From Planctomycetota bacterium (GTDB lineage: Bacteria; Planctomycetota; E44-bin39), in contig SOJX01000012.1 in assembly GCA_004376375.1 (NCBI GenBank), forward strand, positions 1 through 41,996: a DNA stretch of 41,996 nt, written 5' to 3'. Shown here piece after piece: positions 25,103 to 32,989 of this stretch (within the stretch, counting starts at the first letter, position 1; each line of letters opens with the position of its first letter). Under the pieces are notes generated by a model, which had not been told where the DNA came from, did not search any database, and saw nothing but the letters and a program-made list of their open reading frames with translations. A program made the position numbers and the translations under genes.

Positions 25103-26317
25103 TTACCATTTCCTTGGTTTCTTCTCTTCTTCCTTTTTCTCTTCCGGCTTTTTTTCCTCGGAAGAAGATTCTTCCTTCTTTTCCGCTTCTTCCTTTTTTT
25201 CTTCCTCAGGTGTCGACTTTTCAGGCGGCTCGGGCCCGCTTGAACCCGATGAGCCTTCCTCCAGGCCTTTCAGATCAGTTTCCCAGAAGACGGCTTCCCT
25301 GATTACATCGTCTTTGACGTCCTTCTTGACCTTGACGCACCTGATGGCCCTATCCGGTTTTCCCCTGCCTCTTTCCACGCGGGAGGGAAGAATTTCTACA
25401 AGCTCGTAGCCCGTGTCCATGCCGGTGATTTTTACAAGCTTTCCATCGATACGTATACTGATCTCGGCCAATTGTTTGATTCTATCGCCGATTTTGTACT
25501 GCCCGGAACGCCATTCGATAAACCGCTTGTGTTCCGGGTGCCATACGCGAAACGACACGTAAACGCTGTCCTTCTGCCACACGATGAAACGTTTTACGTG
25601 GAAACATATCGCGATTCTTATCGGACTCCACTCGGTCTCGGCGGTATCATTCCCGATTCTTTCAGGAATGTCGGGATTCTCGTTCTTGGCCGCCTTCACA
25701 CGGACCTGGTACTCGTATCTGGTGTTTTCCTCGAGTCCCTTGCCTTTGTTGTCATCCTGCACTTCAATCAAATCGTCCGGGGCAGGCTTCGATTTTTCGA
25801 AAACCTTTTCCTCCGGGCCCTTTTCGCCCTTCTTGCCCAATTTGCGGCGGTAGACCGTCAGTTTTTCTATATGTCCCGGCCGTCCGCCTTCCGGCGTTTC
25901 CGCGGTTCCGACGTTGCGCACCTTGATTCGCACCGTCCCGAGCATGTCGGGGTCGTTTTCAAGGGTCTCGATTATCGGCTTCTCCGCGTTAACAATAACC
26001 GGTTGAATCTCGAAGTAGTTGAACTTGACGTAGGGTATTCGATAGAAGGCCCACTTCGGGTCACCGGTCCAGTTCGGCTGCGGGACGTTCTCGAACGGGT
26101 CGCTGAGTTCTGCAACGTAGTTTTTCCGGGGAATCGGTTTCGGGTTTATAACGGCCGAATCAATCTTCTCCACCATCAGGCCGAGCTTTTCATCGTACGC
26201 GCCCGCCGGCGACGCCGACACAAGCCACAGGAAAAGATAGATAACGATAATCCCGATCATCCCGAAAAGGAGAATCTGGTCATAATACCTTTTCAAAAAT
26301 ACCTTGTAAGCGTCCAT
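25103..26317 (-). CDS. One-pass membrane protein in the PilP/Amuc_1099 position
   Basis: A 404-residue protein. It has a short cytoplasmic start (MDAYKVFLKRYYDQ), one transmembrane helix (ILLFGMIGIIVIYLFLWLVSA, about residues 15-35) and a periplasmic region. Two stretches look like small beta domains (about 115-160, TVRIKVRNVG; about 215-300, RIAICFHVKRFIVWQKDSVYVSF then ISIRIDGKLVKITGMDTGYELVEI). The last 60 residues are a Ser/Glu/Lys/Pro-rich charged tail, probably flexible. I cannot name the family from sequence. Its place, after PilM-PilN and PilO-like genes and directly before a secretin gene, is that of PilP in type IV pilus operons and of Amuc_1099 in Akkermansia, so it may be the periplasmic link to the secretin. 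It starts 27 bases after the PilO-like stop. Confidence 0.75.
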   Translation of the reverse strand: MDAYKVFLKRYYDQILLFGMIGIIVIYLFLWLVSASPAGAYDEKLGLMVEKIDSAVINPKPIPRKNYVAELSDPFENVPQPNWTGDPKWAFYRIPYVKFNYFEIQPVIVNAEKPIIETLENDPDMLGTVRIKVRNVGTAETPEGGRPGHIEKLTVYRRKLGKKGEKGPEEKVFEKSKPAPDDLIEVQDDNKGKGLEENTRYEYQVRVKAAKNENPDIPERIGNDTAETEWSPIRIAICFHVKRFIVWQKDSVYVSFRVWHPEHKRFIEWRSGQYKIGDRIKQLAEISIRIDGKLVKITGMDTGYELVEILPSRVERGRGKPDRAIRCVKVKKDVKDDVIREAVFWETDLKGLEEGSSGSSGPEPPEKSTPEEEKKEEAEKKEESSSEEKKPEEKKEEEKKPRKW

Positions 26318-26344
26318 CGTATTTCCCGTTATCGGCCGGCGGAA

Positions 26345-27577
26345 CTATCCGCCTTTTTTCTCCGTTTTCTTTCCCGTTTTTTTTCCCTTTTTCTCTTTCT
26401 CGGCAATTACCTTCTGCATGCGCTTGTAATCGAGGTCGCGGACCCAGAGGAAAACCTCCATGAGCACGGGCGGCTCTTCAAAAGGATAATCTTTTCCTTC
26501 GCCAAGCGTCGCGGTAAGAATGCCTTTTCGCATTTCCGCCTGCGTCGGAATGTTCTCCGTTTTACCCAGAGGGAATTTGCCGAAGTCCAGCACCGCGCGA
26601 GGGGCAAGCGGCAACGTCTCGGGAAAAATCTTCAGAGACTTTATCTTGAGCGCCATAAAGTCCGGATCGTTGAGCGGCACTTCCTTCTTTTCCCCGTTGC
26701 GCTCGACCGTGAAAGTGTCGGGAATGACCAGCGTGTCTCTCTCGTCTCCGATGTCGACTTTCCTGATCTGGAACGCATGCGGATAGAAGTGCAGGCTGGA
26801 AGACATCAGCCGCTGCAGCAGCACGGGAGTATCCGGGAAAAGGAGCTCGACCGCAAATGAAACCTTTATCAGGTCAAAATACTTTGCCTCGTCCGGGTCC
26901 TGGATTATCCTTTCTTCTGTAGAAGCGCGGCGGGTGCTGACCTTCGCGCCCCACTGCCTGCACTTGATGTAATGCAGTTTCCATATCCGCGGCGGATCGC
27001 CTGCGTTCGGGGCAATCAGGGCGCGGACTATTTCCGCCTGAATCCAGAAGTTCTTCTGCATTACCGACGGGTCATCGCTTGTATAATCCAGACCGGTTGC
27101 TTCGCTTCTCCTCCCTTCGGCCTTTTCTGCAACGATAATCTTCGCAGCATCCAGGTCTTTTACGAGATCATCCATTTCCTTTTTGAATTCGGCGTCAAAC
27201 TCTTCGGCCGGGATACTTGCCCTGCCTTTGAACCATTTTTCAAGCGGTTCATCCATATCGACGAAGAAGTCGAGACATTTCTTGAACTGACCGCTAAGAT
27301 ACTTGCGGTGTTCATCAAGGATCTCGTTGCCCTTTTCAGTCGGCAGAGTTTTCTTTTCAGTAGCTTTCTCAAAATCTTTAAGGCTCCACCTCGAATATGA
27401 CTTTGGAATTTTGCCTTTCCGATACTTGGACCCGTCACCCTCGATATTCTTAATATCCTGTATAAGCTCTTCCTGCGTGCTCCCGCCTTCAATCACGATA
27501 AAATATGCCCACAGGCCGAGCCAGACGACGACCATTGCGCCGATAAGTGTCCAGAGGATGTTTTCAAGTTTTTTCAT
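26345..27577 (-). CDS. PilO-like / Amuc_1100-like inner-membrane protein
   Basis: A 410-residue bitopic protein: MKKLENILWTLIGAMVVVWLGLWAYFIVIEG gives one transmembrane helix near the N terminus. Then comes a helical, charged periplasmic segment (about 30-200). The C-terminal part holds two alpha-beta motifs, SFAVELLFPDTPVLLQRLMSS...FQIRKVDIGD and PPVLMEVFLWVRDLDY. Those two motifs resemble the paired ferredoxin-like halves of PilO and of Akkermansia Amuc_1100, where a helix (VLKAMNAI-type) is followed by a strand with a basic pattern. This is a judgement by eye, not an alignment. I took the ATG at 27577; the track frame runs to 27601. It lies directly downstream of the PilM-PilN fusion, where PilO is expected. 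Confidence 0.65.
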   Translation of the reverse strand: MKKLENILWTLIGAMVVVWLGLWAYFIVIEGGSTQEELIQDIKNIEGDGSKYRKGKIPKSYSRWSLKDFEKATEKKTLPTEKGNEILDEHRKYLSGQFKKCLDFFVDMDEPLEKWFKGRASIPAEEFDAEFKKEMDDLVKDLDAAKIIVAEKAEGRRSEATGLDYTSDDPSVMQKNFWIQAEIVRALIAPNAGDPPRIWKLHYIKCRQWGAKVSTRRASTEERIIQDPDEAKYFDLIKVSFAVELLFPDTPVLLQRLMSSSLHFYPHAFQIRKVDIGDERDTLVIPDTFTVERNGEKKEVPLNDPDFMALKIKSLKIFPETLPLAPRAVLDFGKFPLGKTENIPTQAEMRKGILTATLGEGKDYPFEEPPVLMEVFLWVRDLDYKRMQKVIAEKEKKGKKTGKKTEKKGG

Positions 27578-27603
27578 TCCTGCTCGGGCCTCCGCCCGCA
27601 TGC

Positions 27604-27627
27604 CCGGCCGGAAACCTGTCCGGCCGG
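27604..27627 (-). terminator. Perfect 9-bp hairpin between PilM-PilN and PilO-like genes
   Basis: CCGGCCGGA (27604-27612) pairs with 27619-27627 around AACCTG, 7 bases after the PilM-PilN stop. Same palindrome-after-stop pattern as other junctions in the operon. Confidence 0.75.
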
Positions 27628-27634
27628 TCCGGTT

Positions 27635-29440
27635 CTATTTCAACTCTTCCCTGTACACCAGCTTGTACATATTGTAGTTATACCTTTCTGCCTCTGGCTC
27701 CATAGGCTTGGGCATCCTGAATTTTCCTTCAAAAGCGTCAGGATGCAGCCAGGGCGCCTGCAACAACCCGCCTTCGTGGCGCACCAGGAGTCTTTTCACA
27801 TCCAGCGCCTTCTTAAGCGGTTCCTCAATCTCTTTTATCACTCTTTTCAGCGTCTCGCGCTCATTCTCATCAACCAGTGCCGCGACTTTTATGGTAATCC
27901 TGCGGAAGCGCTTCAACGGTGCTTCTTCATTCTCTTCCTCGCCTTTCTCTTTTTCCATTACAATCTTCGATTCGTATTCAAGGAGCCATATCTTCTGATT
28001 CATGTTCTCTTTCAGCATCTCGTCGCTGACGTCGATCCGGTCCTGGCGCAGTTCGTAGATCGATTTCTCTTTCGGCTTCACGAGCGAGTTCGGAAGGCTG
28101 TCGTTCTTCTGGACAAAAAGCCTTACGACGGTGTCAAGGATTTTTATATCACTGTTTCGATACCCGACAAGGTTGGCCAGCTTGTTGCAGTCTTCCTCGA
28201 GCGTATTGAAATCGCTTTTCTCCAGTTTCTTATCGCCCCTTCGCTTGTATTCGTCAAGGTTCTTACTATAGGAAGCGCGTAAATTCTCAAGGTCGGAGTT
28301 GACGCCGCTCTGGCGTATCCACATGAAGATCAGAAGCACGTAAAACACCGCGCAGGCCACCAAGATGAAATACTGCTTGCGAATCCGCTCCGCAGCCCCC
28401 TGCTCCTCCACGGGAAGGAAATTCAGGTTGTTCTTCGCGGCGTCGAGCCCCTGCAGGGCAAGGCCCATCGCAACTGAAAAAGAGGGCAGGTGCTGCTGCA
28501 GAACGTCGATGTCGACCTCGCGGTCAAGCTCCATCCGCATTATGTCGCGGAAGCGTTGCATCTTGAAATCAAGCTGCTGAGCGAGGAACTTTCCTATGCC
28601 GGCGAGGCGTGAAGCGTCGCCCAGGAGCACGAGGCGCTCGAACGCGGACTGCGTGCGCATGAGAGACCTGTGGACCTCTGAAACGAAATCGCGAAGCGTT
28701 GGCTGGATAACGGCGAAAAGGTTCTGGGCCTGCTGGCCGGTCAGGTTGGAACGCTTTACCTTTTCCGCCTCCTCAAAACTCGTCTTGTATTTTCTTGCGA
28801 TCTCGCGTGTGAAGTCGTTGCCGGAAAACGGCAGTTCGCGGACGAAGAAGCGGTTCCCCTCCATAACGACCAGGTCGGAATGGTCGGCGCCGATGTCGAG
28901 AACCACGCAGTTGTCAGGCACGTCCATTTCGAACTTCACCAGGTTGAAAAGCGCCATCGGTGCGATCGTTATTCCGTCGCACTTGATGCCTGCGCGGCGA
29001 AGGTCGTACTTGACGGCCGTGACGTCTTCCTTCTTCACGGCAAAGAGCATAACCTCGACTTCTTCGCCGGGCGCATACTGGCGATCGACCTTCAGGTAAC
29101 GCCACTCGACCTGCTCAAGGTCGAACGGAATGTGGTTCCCGGCCTCGACTTTTATCATCTGGTCCAGGTCGGAAACGGGCGGGAAACGCACGGGCCTGAT
29201 AAGGCAGCTCTGGCCCGGAAGTGAGACAAGAACCTGGTCAATTGCCTTGATTTTATGACGCCGGCCCAACTCGGTCAGTGCGCGGTTTATCTCGTCAGGT
29301 GAGGCAACGCCTTCAGTCATGTTCTGGTAGGGAACGTGGATGACGGCCTGTATCTCGATAGTCTCCTTGTGCCGTTGCATTTTTACGGCCTTCAAGGACG
29401 ACTTGCCAATGTCAATTCCCCATGAAACTTTCGGGATCAT
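27635..29440 (-). CDS. PilM-PilN fusion protein
   Basis: A 601-residue protein made of two type IV pilus parts. Residues 1-335 are PilM, an actin-like ATPase fold: VSWGIDIGKSSLKAV (phosphate 1), LVSLPGQSCLIRPVRFP, CVVLDIGADHSDLVVMEGN (phosphate 2) and LVLLGDASRLAGIGKFL (adenosine motif). At 337-346 the chain reads NNLNFLPVEE, like the INLLP motif of PilN N termini that docks into PilM. A transmembrane helix follows (YFILVACAVFYVLLIFMWI, 357-375), then a periplasmic PilN-like domain with coiled coil and RITIKVAALVDENERETLKRVIKEIEEPL. So PilN appears joined to PilM in one chain. It is first in the long operon, behind a consensus promoter and a structured leader; GAGG lies 9 bases before the ATG. 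Confidence 0.88.
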   Translation of the reverse strand: MIPKVSWGIDIGKSSLKAVKMQRHKETIEIQAVIHVPYQNMTEGVASPDEINRALTELGRRHKIKAIDQVLVSLPGQSCLIRPVRFPPVSDLDQMIKVEAGNHIPFDLEQVEWRYLKVDRQYAPGEEVEVMLFAVKKEDVTAVKYDLRRAGIKCDGITIAPMALFNLVKFEMDVPDNCVVLDIGADHSDLVVMEGNRFFVRELPFSGNDFTREIARKYKTSFEEAEKVKRSNLTGQQAQNLFAVIQPTLRDFVSEVHRSLMRTQSAFERLVLLGDASRLAGIGKFLAQQLDFKMQRFRDIMRMELDREVDIDVLQQHLPSFSVAMGLALQGLDAAKNNLNFLPVEEQGAAERIRKQYFILVACAVFYVLLIFMWIRQSGVNSDLENLRASYSKNLDEYKRRGDKKLEKSDFNTLEEDCNKLANLVGYRNSDIKILDTVVRLFVQKNDSLPNSLVKPKEKSIYELRQDRIDVSDEMLKENMNQKIWLLEYESKIVMEKEKGEEENEEAPLKRFRRITIKVAALVDENERETLKRVIKEIEEPLKKALDVKRLLVRHEGGLLQAPWLHPDAFEGKFRMPKPMEPEAERYNYNMYKLVYREELK

Positions 29441-29631
29441 CTGGGCGTGCCTCGCGCCTTTTGGAATTACTATTTGTTCGGGATATCAGCATCCCGTGTG
29501 AACGACAGTACAGATCATTTTAGGCCCGTTTTCTCATTGCCGCTTTGCCAGGATTCGCGGCTGAGGAGCCTGTAACTTGTCCGGACTACGTCCCTCACAG
29601 GGATACCGAACAAGGGATGTTGCATGACTTC
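29441..29631 (-). promoter_or_regulatory. Structured 5' leader of the PilM-PilN operon
   Basis: About 190 transcribed bases precede the ATG. An outer stem pairs 29606-29614 with 29576-29584 (8 Watson-Crick pairs plus one G-U). It encloses an inner perfect stem TCCCT / AGGGA at 29591-29603, separated by an asymmetric internal loop. Nearer the start codon CGGGAT pairs with ATCCCG in the 29480-29500 region. I could not match it to a known riboswitch class. It may be a regulatory RNA element or just a stable leader. Confidence 0.5.
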
Positions 29632-29637
29632 GGAGAT

Positions 29638-29665
29638 ATTATAGCATGGGTTCTATGGCTGTCAA
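29638..29665 (-). promoter_or_regulatory. Consensus promoter of the PilM-PilN operon
   Basis: On the minus strand TTGACA (29660-29665) and TATAAT (29638-29643) are both perfect consensus boxes, 16 bases apart. Transcription would start near 29631. It is the strongest promoter in the window and lies between the stop of the uracil-DNA glycosylase gene and the operon. Confidence 0.85.
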
Positions 29666-29725
29666 GCGAATTCCACCCCTTTTGATTTCGCTGAACTCAG
29701 GTTGTCAGTATATCTTCTGTCAAAC

Positions 29726-30406
29726 TCAAAGCAGCAGGAAATCCCTGATTTTCTGGACGTCTTCCCAGGTTTTCTTCTTGTCGGAAGGATTGCGTAAAAG
29801 GTAGGCTGGGTGATATGTCGCCATTAACGGGATGCCGCGAAACTCATGAAAACGCCCGCGCAAAGCCCCTATGGATTTCTGTGTTGAGAGCAGGCTTTTG
29901 GAGGCAATCCCACCGACCGCGCATATCACTTTGGGCGAGATAATCTCGATCTGTTTCTCCAGAAACGCCATACAGCGGACAATCTCCTGCGGCGAAGGAT
30001 TGCGGTTCCCTTCGGGCCGGCATTTCAGGATATTGCCGATATAAACGTCTTTCACGTCGAAGCCCATTGCCACGATAATCTTGTCCAGAAGCTGGCCCGC
30101 GCGGCCCACAAACGGCAATCCCTGCCGGTCTTCATGGTAACCGGGCGCCTCGCCGATAAACACGAGGTCGGCGTCCGGGTTTCCGCGGCCGAAGACGAGG
30201 TTCGTTCGCTGGCGTCCGATTTCGCATTTCCGGCACTCGCTTGCCTGGTTCTGGAGCTCAGCCAGAGCTTCACCTTTTTTGCGGGCTTGAGCAGGGCTTT
30301 TTCCGCCGGTAAAATGCCGCAGACCGCTTTTATCCGCAAGGTCCAGACGGTTACGCAAAATCCGCGATACCGAAAGTGCCTCGTTCGCGATTTTCTCAAA
30401 GTCCAT
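29726..30406 (-). CDS. Family 4 uracil-DNA glycosylase
   Basis: A 226-residue repair enzyme that removes uracil from DNA. The active-site motif GEAPGYHED (85-93) and the DNA-binding motif HPAYLLR near the C terminus are both present. Cysteines 58, 61, 129 and 145 give C-X2-C and C-X15-C, the ligands of the 4Fe-4S cluster typical of family 4. An N-terminal extension of about 50 residues precedes the core, as in relatives fused to or derived from DNA polymerase-associated forms. A GGAG lies 6-7 bases before the ATG. Upstream is a tandem repeat and then the nrnA-like gene on the same strand. Function is clear from motifs. Confidence 0.95.
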   Translation of the reverse strand: MDFEKIANEALSVSRILRNRLDLADKSGLRHFTGGKSPAQARKKGEALAELQNQASECRKCEIGRQRTNLVFGRGNPDADLVFIGEAPGYHEDRQGLPFVGRAGQLLDKIIVAMGFDVKDVYIGNILKCRPEGNRNPSPQEIVRCMAFLEKQIEIISPKVICAVGGIASKSLLSTQKSIGALRGRFHEFRGIPLMATYHPAYLLRNPSDKKKTWEDVQKIRDFLLL

Positions 30407-30424
30407 TCAAAACTCCAGTTGTTC

Positions 30425-30545
30425 GGTTCTTCGGTTACTCGGTTCTTCGGTTACTCGGTTCTTCGGTTCTTCGGTTCTTTGGTTCTTTGGTTCTTCGGTT
30501 TTTTATTTGTTTCTTACCTCAAGCCTCAAGTCTCAAGCCTCAAGC
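30425..30545. repeat. Composite 8-bp and 7-bp tandem repeat
   Basis: Ten 8-bp units of GGTTCTTC/GGTTACTC type (30425-30504) are followed by a T-rich bridge and four 7-bp units of CTCAAGC type (30518-30545). The order and orientation match 11097-11190. The 7-bp part overlaps the last codons and stop of the nrnA-like gene. Confidence 0.92.
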
Positions 30546-31516
30546 CTCTCTTTCAGACCGTTTATAACAACTTCCCTCACCTCGGGCCAGCCTTTATGGA
30601 TCGTGCATCCGGCCGCCTTCGGGTGGCCGCCGCCGCCGAACTGTGCTGCAAAAGCATTGAGGTCGAAACCGGTATTTGCCCGAAACGAAACTTTGTAATT
30701 ATCGTTCCCTTCCTCGCGGAAATAGACCGAGACTTCCACGCCTTCAATCGATCGGGGAATGTCCGCAAACTGCTGCGTGTCCAGCGCTGACGTCCCGGTT
30801 TCTTCAAAGTCCTTTTTAGCAATGTGAATATAGGCGATTCTTCTGTCAAGCGCGAAGTCAATACTGTTGTAAACGCGCGCCAGGAGCGCCGCAACACCTG
30901 CAGGCATTTTCTGGTAGCATTCCTGAAAAATCTGCTCTACGTTTACGCCGCCGGCAACCAGTTTCGCCGCAACTTCCAGTGCATGCGGAGTCGTATTGGC
31001 GAAAGAAAAGCGGCCCGTGTCGGTATATATTGCCACAAACAGCTGGGTCGCGCATTCGAGGTCCATTTCCCAGCCGAGTTCCCCGAAAAGGCCGGCAAGA
31101 ATTTCGCCGACCGCGCTCGCTTCATAGTCAAGAAAGTCGATTGCGCCGAAACCCCTGTTCGAGGCGTGATGGTCGATGTTTATCTCGGGCGTCGAGCCGT
31201 CCAGGAACTTCGCAACATCGCCGACGCGATGGCGGTTGCCTGTATCGAGAAAGAAAATCGCATCATACTTTTCGTCAAGATACATGGGCGGGTGGGCGAT
31301 CCACTCGATGTCGGGCAGGAACATGTAAATATGCGGAACCGCGCTGTCGCATACGATTCTTGCCTTCTTGCCCCGCTTTTTCAGCATGCGGGCAAGCGCG
31401 AGCGCGCTCCCGATCGCGTCGCCGTCGAGGTTGACGTGCGCGGTGATAAGAAACTTCTTGCCGCTATCAATCAGTTTTGATAATTGTGCTGCCTTTTTTT
31501 CAAGCTTGTCTACCAT
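30533..31516 (-). CDS. NrnA-like DHH/DHHA1 phosphoesterase
   Basis: A 327-residue phosphoesterase of the type that degrades very short oligonucleotides (nanoRNA) and, in some members, dephosphorylates pAp. DHH-domain metal motifs are HVNLDGDAIGS (His27, Asp31, Asp33), Asp91 in FLDTGN and DHH at 115-117. YTDTGRFSFANT follows, and the DHHA1 motif GGGGH is at 294-298. The first motif reads HVNLDGD where HXNPDGD is commoner. The ATG at 31516 has GGAAGG about 10 bases upstream. The last residues (RLEA) and the stop are formed from the CTCAAGC-type repeat, so the present C terminus may have been set by repeat expansion. Symbol nrnA is only by family resemblance. Confidence 0.92.
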   Translation of the reverse strand: MVDKLEKKAAQLSKLIDSGKKFLITAHVNLDGDAIGSALALARMLKKRGKKARIVCDSAVPHIYMFLPDIEWIAHPPMYLDEKYDAIFFLDTGNRHRVGDVAKFLDGSTPEINIDHHASNRGFGAIDFLDYEASAVGEILAGLFGELGWEMDLECATQLFVAIYTDTGRFSFANTTPHALEVAAKLVAGGVNVEQIFQECYQKMPAGVAALLARVYNSIDFALDRRIAYIHIAKKDFEETGTSALDTQQFADIPRSIEGVEVSVYFREEGNDNYKVSFRANTGFDLNAFAAQFGGGGHPKAAGCTIHKGWPEVREVVINGLKERLEA

Positions 31517-31682
31517 CGATGGAATCCCTTCCGGCAGCTTTGAAAAACCGTGGGCCGGTCTGAAAAGATTTATTGAAGAAGAACATACAATGTATTCATC
31601 CGGTTTTCAACTACGTTTTCACTCTTATCGAGCATAATTGTTTTCATCTGCCGTCGATACGGATATTACATATTAATCAACG

Positions 31683-31696
31683 CCGCGCAAGCGCGG
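31683..31696 (-). terminator. Hairpin after the mtaB-like gene
   Basis: CCGCGC pairs with GCGCGG around AA, 3 bases beyond the stop at 31700. The remaining gap to 31517 is AT-rich; I see no gene in it and no convincing promoter for the nrnA-like gene. Confidence 0.6.
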
Positions 31697-31699
31697 CCG

Positions 31700-32989
31700 C
31701 TAACAGATAATCTTCCCGCTTAAAAACCACTCGCCCGCGCTTTCGATTTCAACTGTTTTTACCTGCCCAAGAATGGATTCATCGGCTTCGACAAGCACTT
31801 CCATGTAACGGTCCATTCGGCCGCGAATCGTGCCGGGCTCGTCGCCGGGGCGCTCGAAAAGAACGCGTTCTTTGCGGCCGACAAGGGCATTTCGATACGC
31901 CGCGCCTGTATTTGACGTGATTCTGTCAAGCTCCGCCATGCGCACTTTCACGACCTCCGGCGGCAGAGTTTTCATCGACGCGGCAGGCGTTCCGGGACGC
32001 GGCGAGAACGGGAAAAGGTGCGTCCGCGCAAACGCCGTTTCATCCGCAAATTCGCACGTCTCTTCGAATTCTTCATCGGTTTCATCCGGAAAACCGACGA
32101 TAATATCACTCGTTATCGCAGGCAAATCGAAACGCTCTCGAAGCGTTTCGATTTTCTCTCGAAATTCAGAAGTCGTGTAGCGCCTGTTCATTCTTTCAAG
32201 AACGGAATCGCTGCCGCTCTGAAGCGGGACGTGGAAATGCGGGCAGAAAACCGGGTCCAAAACAACGTCGAGAAGTTCGTTGTCAATTTCGTTGGCCTCG
32301 AGGCTCGAGAGGCGGATTCGGCCCAGTCCTTCGACTTCTTTCAGCTTTATCAGAAGCTGCGGCAGGCTCGGCAAATCCGGGCTGTCTTTTCCGTAATGGC
32401 CGAGATGAATTCCCGTCAGAACGATTTCAGCGTAACCGTTCTTTACAAGCCTTTCCGCCTCCAGAATCACTTCCTGCGGCTCGCGGCTTACTATCGGGCC
32501 GCGGACGTGCGGGACGATGCAGTAGCTGCAGAAGCTTTCGCATCCGTCCTGGATTTTCAGAAGCGCGCGCGCCCTTCGCGTATGGGCCGAGACGTTCAGA
32601 CTGAAAATCGTGTGCCTGCTGGTGAGCTTTTTTTTCTTCGGAGTTTTTCCAATTATGTGCGTGATCAGGAGCCCTTTTTCCGCGTTGCCCGCGGTTTCGA
32701 TCCGCCTGTCGATCGCGCGGACCGTTTCGGCGTCGCGGTCGACGTAACAGCCCGCGACAATCACGCGCGCGTCCGGGTTTTCCCTCAGGAAACGGCGTAT
32801 GAATTTTCTGGATTTCTGGTCGCCGGTCGCGGTCACGGTGCAGGAGTTTACAATGCAGACTTCGGCCGGTTCGCCGCCGCCGGCTTCGCGCCATCCGGCG
32901 CTGAGCAGTTGCTCACGAATCGCCTGCGATTCGTACTGGTTTACCTTGCAGCCGAGGGTCTCGATCTTGAACGTACGGGTTTTCTCCAT
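31700..32989 (-). CDS. mtaB: tRNA t6A37 methylthiotransferase MtaB
   Basis: A 429-residue radical-SAM methylthiotransferase. The N-terminal UPF0004 domain has ETLGCKVNQYES (Cys14), VNSCTVT (Cys50) and VAGCY (Cys81), ligands of the auxiliary 4Fe-4S cluster. The radical-SAM motif is CESFCSYC (150, 154, 157), followed by EIVLTGIHLGHYG and a C-terminal TRAM domain. The LGCKVNQYE signature points to the MtaB branch (2-methylthio of N6-threonylcarbamoyladenosine at tRNA position 37) rather than MiaB or RimO. The ATG at 32989 lacks a clear Shine-Dalgarno. Normal length. Confidence 0.93.
   Translation of the reverse strand: MEKTRTFKIETLGCKVNQYESQAIREQLLSAGWREAGGGEPAEVCIVNSCTVTATGDQKSRKFIRRFLRENPDARVIVAGCYVDRDAETVRAIDRRIETAGNAEKGLLITHIIGKTPKKKKLTSRHTIFSLNVSAHTRRARALLKIQDGCESFCSYCIVPHVRGPIVSREPQEVILEAERLVKNGYAEIVLTGIHLGHYGKDSPDLPSLPQLLIKLKEVEGLGRIRLSSLEANEIDNELLDVVLDPVFCPHFHVPLQSGSDSVLERMNRRYTTSEFREKIETLRERFDLPAITSDIIVGFPDETDEEFEETCEFADETAFARTHLFPFSPRPGTPAASMKTLPPEVVKVRMAELDRITSNTGAAYRNALVGRKERVLFERPGDEPGTIRGRMDRYMEVLVEADESILGQVKTVEIESAGEWFLSGKIIC

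Noticed and set aside
29521..29635. c-di-GMP-I (GEMM) riboswitch in the PilM-PilN leader
   Set aside because: GGCAAAGC and GGCCTAAA fragments are present, but the order and paired stems of the class cannot be drawn; kept only as an unassigned structured leader.
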